Shown in pieces: positions 38,146 to 40,956 of a DNA stretch of 40,956 nucleotides (position 1 is the stretch's first letter; the number at the start of each line of letters is the position of its first letter). This DNA comes from Inquilinus limosus (GTDB taxonomy: Bacteria > Pseudomonadota > Alphaproteobacteria > DSM-16000 > Inquilinaceae). The position numbers and the translations under genes were made by a program. The stretch lies in contig JAEKLZ010000158.1 of the NCBI GenBank assembly GCA_019508225.1, positions 1-40,956 of the forward strand, read 5' to 3'. Under the pieces are notes generated by a model, which was given only the letters and a program-made list of their open reading frames with translations, searched no databases and was not told the DNA's origin.

Positions 38146-39399
38146 CTACGACCCGTAGCGGCGCCGCGCCTCGATCGCCAGGCCGACACCGACCGCGCCG
38201 AAGCTGTCGCCCTCCACCACCCGGGCGGCCGGCGCTTCGGCCAGAGCCGCGGCGCGGAAGGCCGGCAGCAGGGCCGAGCCGCCGGTCAGGAACACGGCAT
38301 CCAGCCCGTCCGGAGTCAGGCCCGCGGCCTGGATGCAGCGCCGGATCAGCGCCGACAGCCGGCCGACCGCGTCGCGGATCGCCGCGTCCATCACCGCCCG
38401 GCCGGCGCGCAGCCCCAGCTTGGGCTCGACCAGGCGCAGGTCGATCACGGTCGGGTCCTTGTCGCCGAGCGCGATCTTCGCCGCCTCGACCCGCAGCGCC
38501 AGGCTGTGGCCGAGATTGCCTTCCAACACCCGCAGCAGCCGGTCGAACTTCTCCGGCGCGCGCGATTCGCGGCGCACATCGCGCACCTCCGCCACCACCT
38601 TGGGGGCGTAGAGCGCGTTGATCCGGCTCCAGGTCGCCAGCATGTGGAAGTAGCGGCTGGGCGCCACCGCGCCCTGGCGCTTCATCTTCGTGCCCATCCC
38701 AAGCGCCGGCATCACCGTGGCCAGGCTGAACAGCCGGTCGACATCGGTGCCGCCCAGCCGGATGCCGTCATTGGCCAGGATGTCGCCCGCGCGGTCCGGC
38801 AGCGCCTTGCGCTGCGGCCCCAGCCGGACGATCGAGATGTCGGATGTGCCGCCGCCGATGTCGACGATCAGCGCCACCTCCTCCCGGTCCAGCCCGGCCT
38901 CATAGGTCCGGGCGGCGGCGATCGGCTCATATTCGAACGACACCTCGGCGAAGCCGGCCTCGCGCGCGATCGCCTGCAGCGCGTCCTGGGCGGCACGGTC
39001 GCCGGCCGGGTCATCGTCGACGAAATGCACCGGCCGGCCATGCACCACCCGCTCCAGCGCATGGCCGCAGGCGGCCTCGGCCCGCGCCTTCATCTCAGCC
39101 AGGAAGATGCCGATCACCTGCTTGAAGCCGATGCGCTCGCGCCCGATCCAGGTGTCCTCCTCGATCAGCGGCGTGCCCAGCACCGACTTGATCGAGCGCA
39201 TCAGCCGCCCGTCCAGGCTGTCGACATAGGAGTCGATGGCCGAGCGGCCGAAGCGCGGCGCGCCGCCGACCAGGTCGAACCAGATGGCGCTGGGCAGCGT
39301 GGTCGCCGCGCCCTCCAGCGGCAGCAGCCTTGCGCCTGCCGCGTCGACGATGCCGAGGGTCGAGTTCGAGGTGCCGAAATCCAGGCCGCAGACCGCCAT
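38146..39399 (-). CDS. Hsp70 family protein, YegD-like
   Basis: Actin/Hsp70-fold ATPase of 417 residues. Phosphate-1 motif GLDFGTSNST is at 5-14, phosphate-2 VDIGGGTSDISIVR is in the middle, and the adenosine motif VFLTGGSALLPAFR is near the C-terminus. A DnaK-type substrate-binding domain is absent; the protein ends soon after the nucleotide domain. E. coli YegD is similar in architecture, and its role is unknown. The ATG at 39399 has GGAGG five bases before it. A terminator separates it from the upstream oxidoreductase gene. Confidence 0.92.
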   Translation of the reverse strand: MAVCGLDFGTSNSTLGIVDAAGARLLPLEGAATTLPSAIWFDLVGGAPRFGRSAIDSYVDSLDGRLMRSIKSVLGTPLIEEDTWIGRERIGFKQVIGIFLAEMKARAEAACGHALERVVHGRPVHFVDDDPAGDRAAQDALQAIAREAGFAEVSFEYEPIAAARTYEAGLDREEVALIVDIGGGTSDISIVRLGPQRKALPDRAGDILANDGIRLGGTDVDRLFSLATVMPALGMGTKMKRQGAVAPSRYFHMLATWSRINALYAPKVVAEVRDVRRESRAPEKFDRLLRVLEGNLGHSLALRVEAAKIALGDKDPTVIDLRLVEPKLGLRAGRAVMDAAIRDAVGRLSALIRRCIQAAGLTPDGLDAVFLTGGSALLPAFRAAALAEAPAARVVEGDSFGAVGVGLAIEARRRYGS

Positions 39400-39426
39400 C
39401 TCCGCCTCCGCCGCGCAACGCCGAAA

Positions 39427-39452
39427 AGCCCCGGATCCGGTCGGACGGGGCT
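39427..39452 (-). terminator. Rho-independent terminator after the luciferase-like gene
   Basis: On the minus strand AGCCCCG (39446-39452) pairs with CGGGGCT (39427-39433), and an inner TCCG/CGGA stem adds to it. TTTTCGG follows. It lies 58 bases after the oxidoreductase stop and 27 bases before the YegD-like ATG. Confidence 0.7.
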
Positions 39453-39510
39453 GGGAAAGGGCGGCGCTTTTAGCGCATGTGGGGAGCGAGGGGAAGAGGC
39501 CGCGGCGGCG

Positions 39511-40533
39511 TCACGCCGTCGCGGCGCCCGGCAGCCCGAACGCTTCCGCCACCAGCTCGTAGGAGCGCAGCCGGGCGGCGTGATCGTGGATCATGCTGGT
39601 GATCATCACCTCGCTGGCCACGGTCTCGCCGGCCAGCCGCTCGATCTCGGCCTTCACCGTCTCCGGCGTGCCGACGATCTGGTTGCGGCGGGAGCTCTCG
39701 GCCACCCGCTTCTCCTCCGGCGTATACGGATAGGACAGCGCCTCCTCCGGGCTGGGCAGCAGTCCCGGGCGGTTGGTGCGCAGCCGCACCCAGGACAGCT
39801 GATGCGGCGCCGCCAGCCGCTCTGCCTCCGCCGCGTCCTCGGCGCAGTAGACCGAGACGGTCAGGATCGAATGCGGCTCCCGCATCGCCGGCGAGGGCTG
39901 GAAGTTCGTCCGGTACAGATGCATCGCCGGCATCGTGTATTGCGGGCTGAAATGATGGGCGAAGGCGAAGCCGACGCCGATATGGGCGGCGAAGCGGGCG
40001 CCGAAATCGCTGGAGCCGAGCATCCAGACCGGCGGCAACGGCACATCCTCCGGCACCGCGCGGACGGCCCGGAAGGCGTGGTCGGCCGGGAAGGTGCCGT
40101 CGGCGAAGGCGCGCATCTCGGCATATTGCTCGGTGAAGTCGTCGGAGACGACGGCATCGCGCGACCGACGCATCGCCAGCGCCGTCAACTGGTCCGAGCC
40201 GGGCGCGCGGCCAAGGCCGAGGTCGATCCGGCCCGGATGCAGCGATTCCAGCATCTTGAAGGCCTCGACCACCCGCAGCGGCGCATGGTTGGGCAGCATC
40301 ACCCCGCCGGAGCCGACGCGGATCCGCTGCGTCACCTGGGCGACGTGGCCGATCAGGATCTCCGGCGCGGTCGAGGCGACGCCAGGGATCGAGTGATGCT
40401 CGGCCACCCAGTAGCGGGTGAAGCCCAACCGATCGGTCAGCCGGGCGAGATCGAGCGAGTTGCGGACGGCCTGGCCGGGCGGGGAGCCGGAGGCGATCGG
40501 CGCGAGGTCGAGGACCGAGAGCGGCAATGTCAT
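39511..40533 (-). CDS. LLM class (luciferase-like) flavin-dependent oxidoreductase, YhbW/MsnO8 type
   Basis: TIM-barrel flavin monooxygenase family protein of about 340 residues; substrate unknown. Typical parts are LSVLDLAPIASG at the N-terminus, RYWVAEHHSIPGVASTAPE, IRVGSGGVMLPNHAPL, HPGRIDLGLGRAPGSD, and VGTPETVKAEIERLA near the end. The start is ambiguous. ATG at 40533 touches the GAGGAG box (40534-40539) with no spacer. An in-frame TTG at 40527 (codon 3) has ideal six-base spacing and may be the real start. Confidence 0.93.
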   Translation of the reverse strand: MTLPLSVLDLAPIASGSPPGQAVRNSLDLARLTDRLGFTRYWVAEHHSIPGVASTAPEILIGHVAQVTQRIRVGSGGVMLPNHAPLRVVEAFKMLESLHPGRIDLGLGRAPGSDQLTALAMRRSRDAVVSDDFTEQYAEMRAFADGTFPADHAFRAVRAVPEDVPLPPVWMLGSSDFGARFAAHIGVGFAFAHHFSPQYTMPAMHLYRTNFQPSPAMREPHSILTVSVYCAEDAAEAERLAAPHQLSWVRLRTNRPGLLPSPEEALSYPYTPEEKRVAESSRRNQIVGTPETVKAEIERLAGETVASEVMITSMIHDHAARLRSYELVAEAFGLPGAATA

Positions 40534-40682
40534 CTCCTCAACTTTGGCGGCCGCGGCCCCGGTTCAAGACGCAAGGCGATCCGGCATGGCTGCGCCGGCC
40601 GCATGGCGGTCATCCGCCGCGAACACCGATCGGCCGTGGACAGCGGCGGGACTCGGGCCAGGCGCGGAGTTCCGCGATCGCC

Positions 40683-40696
40683 GTTTGACGTCAAAC
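40683..40696. promoter_or_regulatory. 14-bp perfect palindrome
   Basis: GTTTGACGTCAAAC is its own reverse complement. It lies three bases beyond the agmatinase-like stop and about 150 bases upstream of the oxidoreductase start on the same strand. It has the look of a regulator site; the factor is unknown. It also contains TTGACG, a -35-like hexamer. Confidence 0.4.
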
Positions 40697-40699
40697 CCG

Positions 40700-40956
40700 T
40701 CAGGCGGGCACCCCGCGGCGCGCGGCCACGCCCGGCGCGACCGCGCAGAGCAGCTCGAACATCAGGGTCGCCCCGGTGATCGCGGTCAGGCCGGACGGGT
40801 CGAAGGGCGGCGCCACCTCGACCAGATCGGCCCCGATCAGGTCCAGCCCGGCCAGGCGGCGCACCATGCGCTGGGCTTCGCGGGTGGTGATGCCGCCGAT
40901 CTCCGGCGTGCCGGTGCCCGGCGCCATCGACGGGTCGAGGGCGTCGATGTCGAAGG
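40700..40956 (-). CDS. Agmatinase/ureohydrolase family protein (partial, 5' end outside window)
   Basis: The C-terminal 85 residues of a manganese ureohydrolase, cut by the right edge. FDIDALDPSMAPGTGTPEIGG contains the metal-binding Asp pair and the conserved ureohydrolase signature. GLDLIGADLVEVAPPFD follows and is typical of agmatinase. The likely reaction is agmatine to putrescine plus urea; guanidinobutyrase or a related guanidine hydrolase cannot be excluded. It gives a second agmatine-using enzyme near aguA (about 11 kb away). Confidence 0.9.
   Translation of the reverse strand, partial: FDIDALDPSMAPGTGTPEIGGITTREAQRMVRRLAGLDLIGADLVEVAPPFDPSGLTAITGATLMFELLCAVAPGVAARRGVPA

Noticed and set aside
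38121-38146. Bidirectional terminator between the CYTH-like and YegD-like genes
   Set aside because: Only six base pairs (GCCGGG/CCCGGC) with a 14-base loop and no T-tract.

Overview
This window comes from the chromosome of a GC-rich alphaproteobacterium. Three things point there: the nuo gene order with a separate nuoC and nuoD and a long proline/alanine tail on NuoE, the tig-clpP-clpX-lon-hup order, and glnB-glnA behind a sigma-54 promoter. A member of the Rhodospirillales is likely, but the genus cannot be read from the sequence alone. Nearly every gene is accompanied by long open antisense frames. These come from the high GC content and are not annotated.

Layout: (1) 1-7504, minus strand: nuoH (partial), nuoG, F, E, D, C, B, A of respiratory complex I, behind a structured 5' leader. 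(2) 7816-15190, minus strand: tRNA-Asp, tRNA-Val, then the proteostasis cluster hupB, lon, clpX, clpP, tig and tRNA-Leu. (3) 15325-17704, minus strand: the NAD(P)H-hydrate repair enzyme, an HpcH/HpaI-type aldolase and tRNA-His. (4) 17854-21016, plus strand: a class I aminotransferase, then glnB-glnA. (5) 21256-26151, plus strand: polyamine ABC transporter potA-potB-potC with two tandem, closely related binding-protein genes. The first of these appears frameshifted at its start. (6) 26261-28779, plus strand: a second ClpP-like protein with an acidic N-terminus, a Tat-exported M15-type peptidase, an NAD(P)-binding reductase and a DoxX protein. (7) 28878-36217, minus strand: agmatine deiminase, a second polyamine transporter potF-G-H-I, a putrescine-type aminotransferase, and an Arg-rich 31-codon frame upstream of it. 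(8) 36294-40956: a DUF2233-type lipoprotein, an exported CYTH-like protein, a YegD-like Hsp70 relative, a luciferase-like oxidoreductase and the 3' end of an agmatinase-like gene.

The main theme of the right half is polyamines and nitrogen. It holds two complete uptake systems, agmatine deiminase, an agmatinase-family enzyme and a putrescine/omega-amino aminotransferase, with PII and glutamine synthetase beside them. Together they could import putrescine or spermidine, convert agmatine to putrescine (aguB is not seen here) and feed putrescine nitrogen into central metabolism.

Observations most worth checking: the apparent one-base loss behind the ATG of the first potD; the Arg-rich upstream frame plus hairpin and T-tract before the putrescine aminotransferase; the Asp-to-Asn change at the predicted third catalytic position of the second ClpP; a 9-bp inverted repeat whose right arm covers part of a Shine-Dalgarno sequence; and a signal-peptide-bearing CYTH-like protein.
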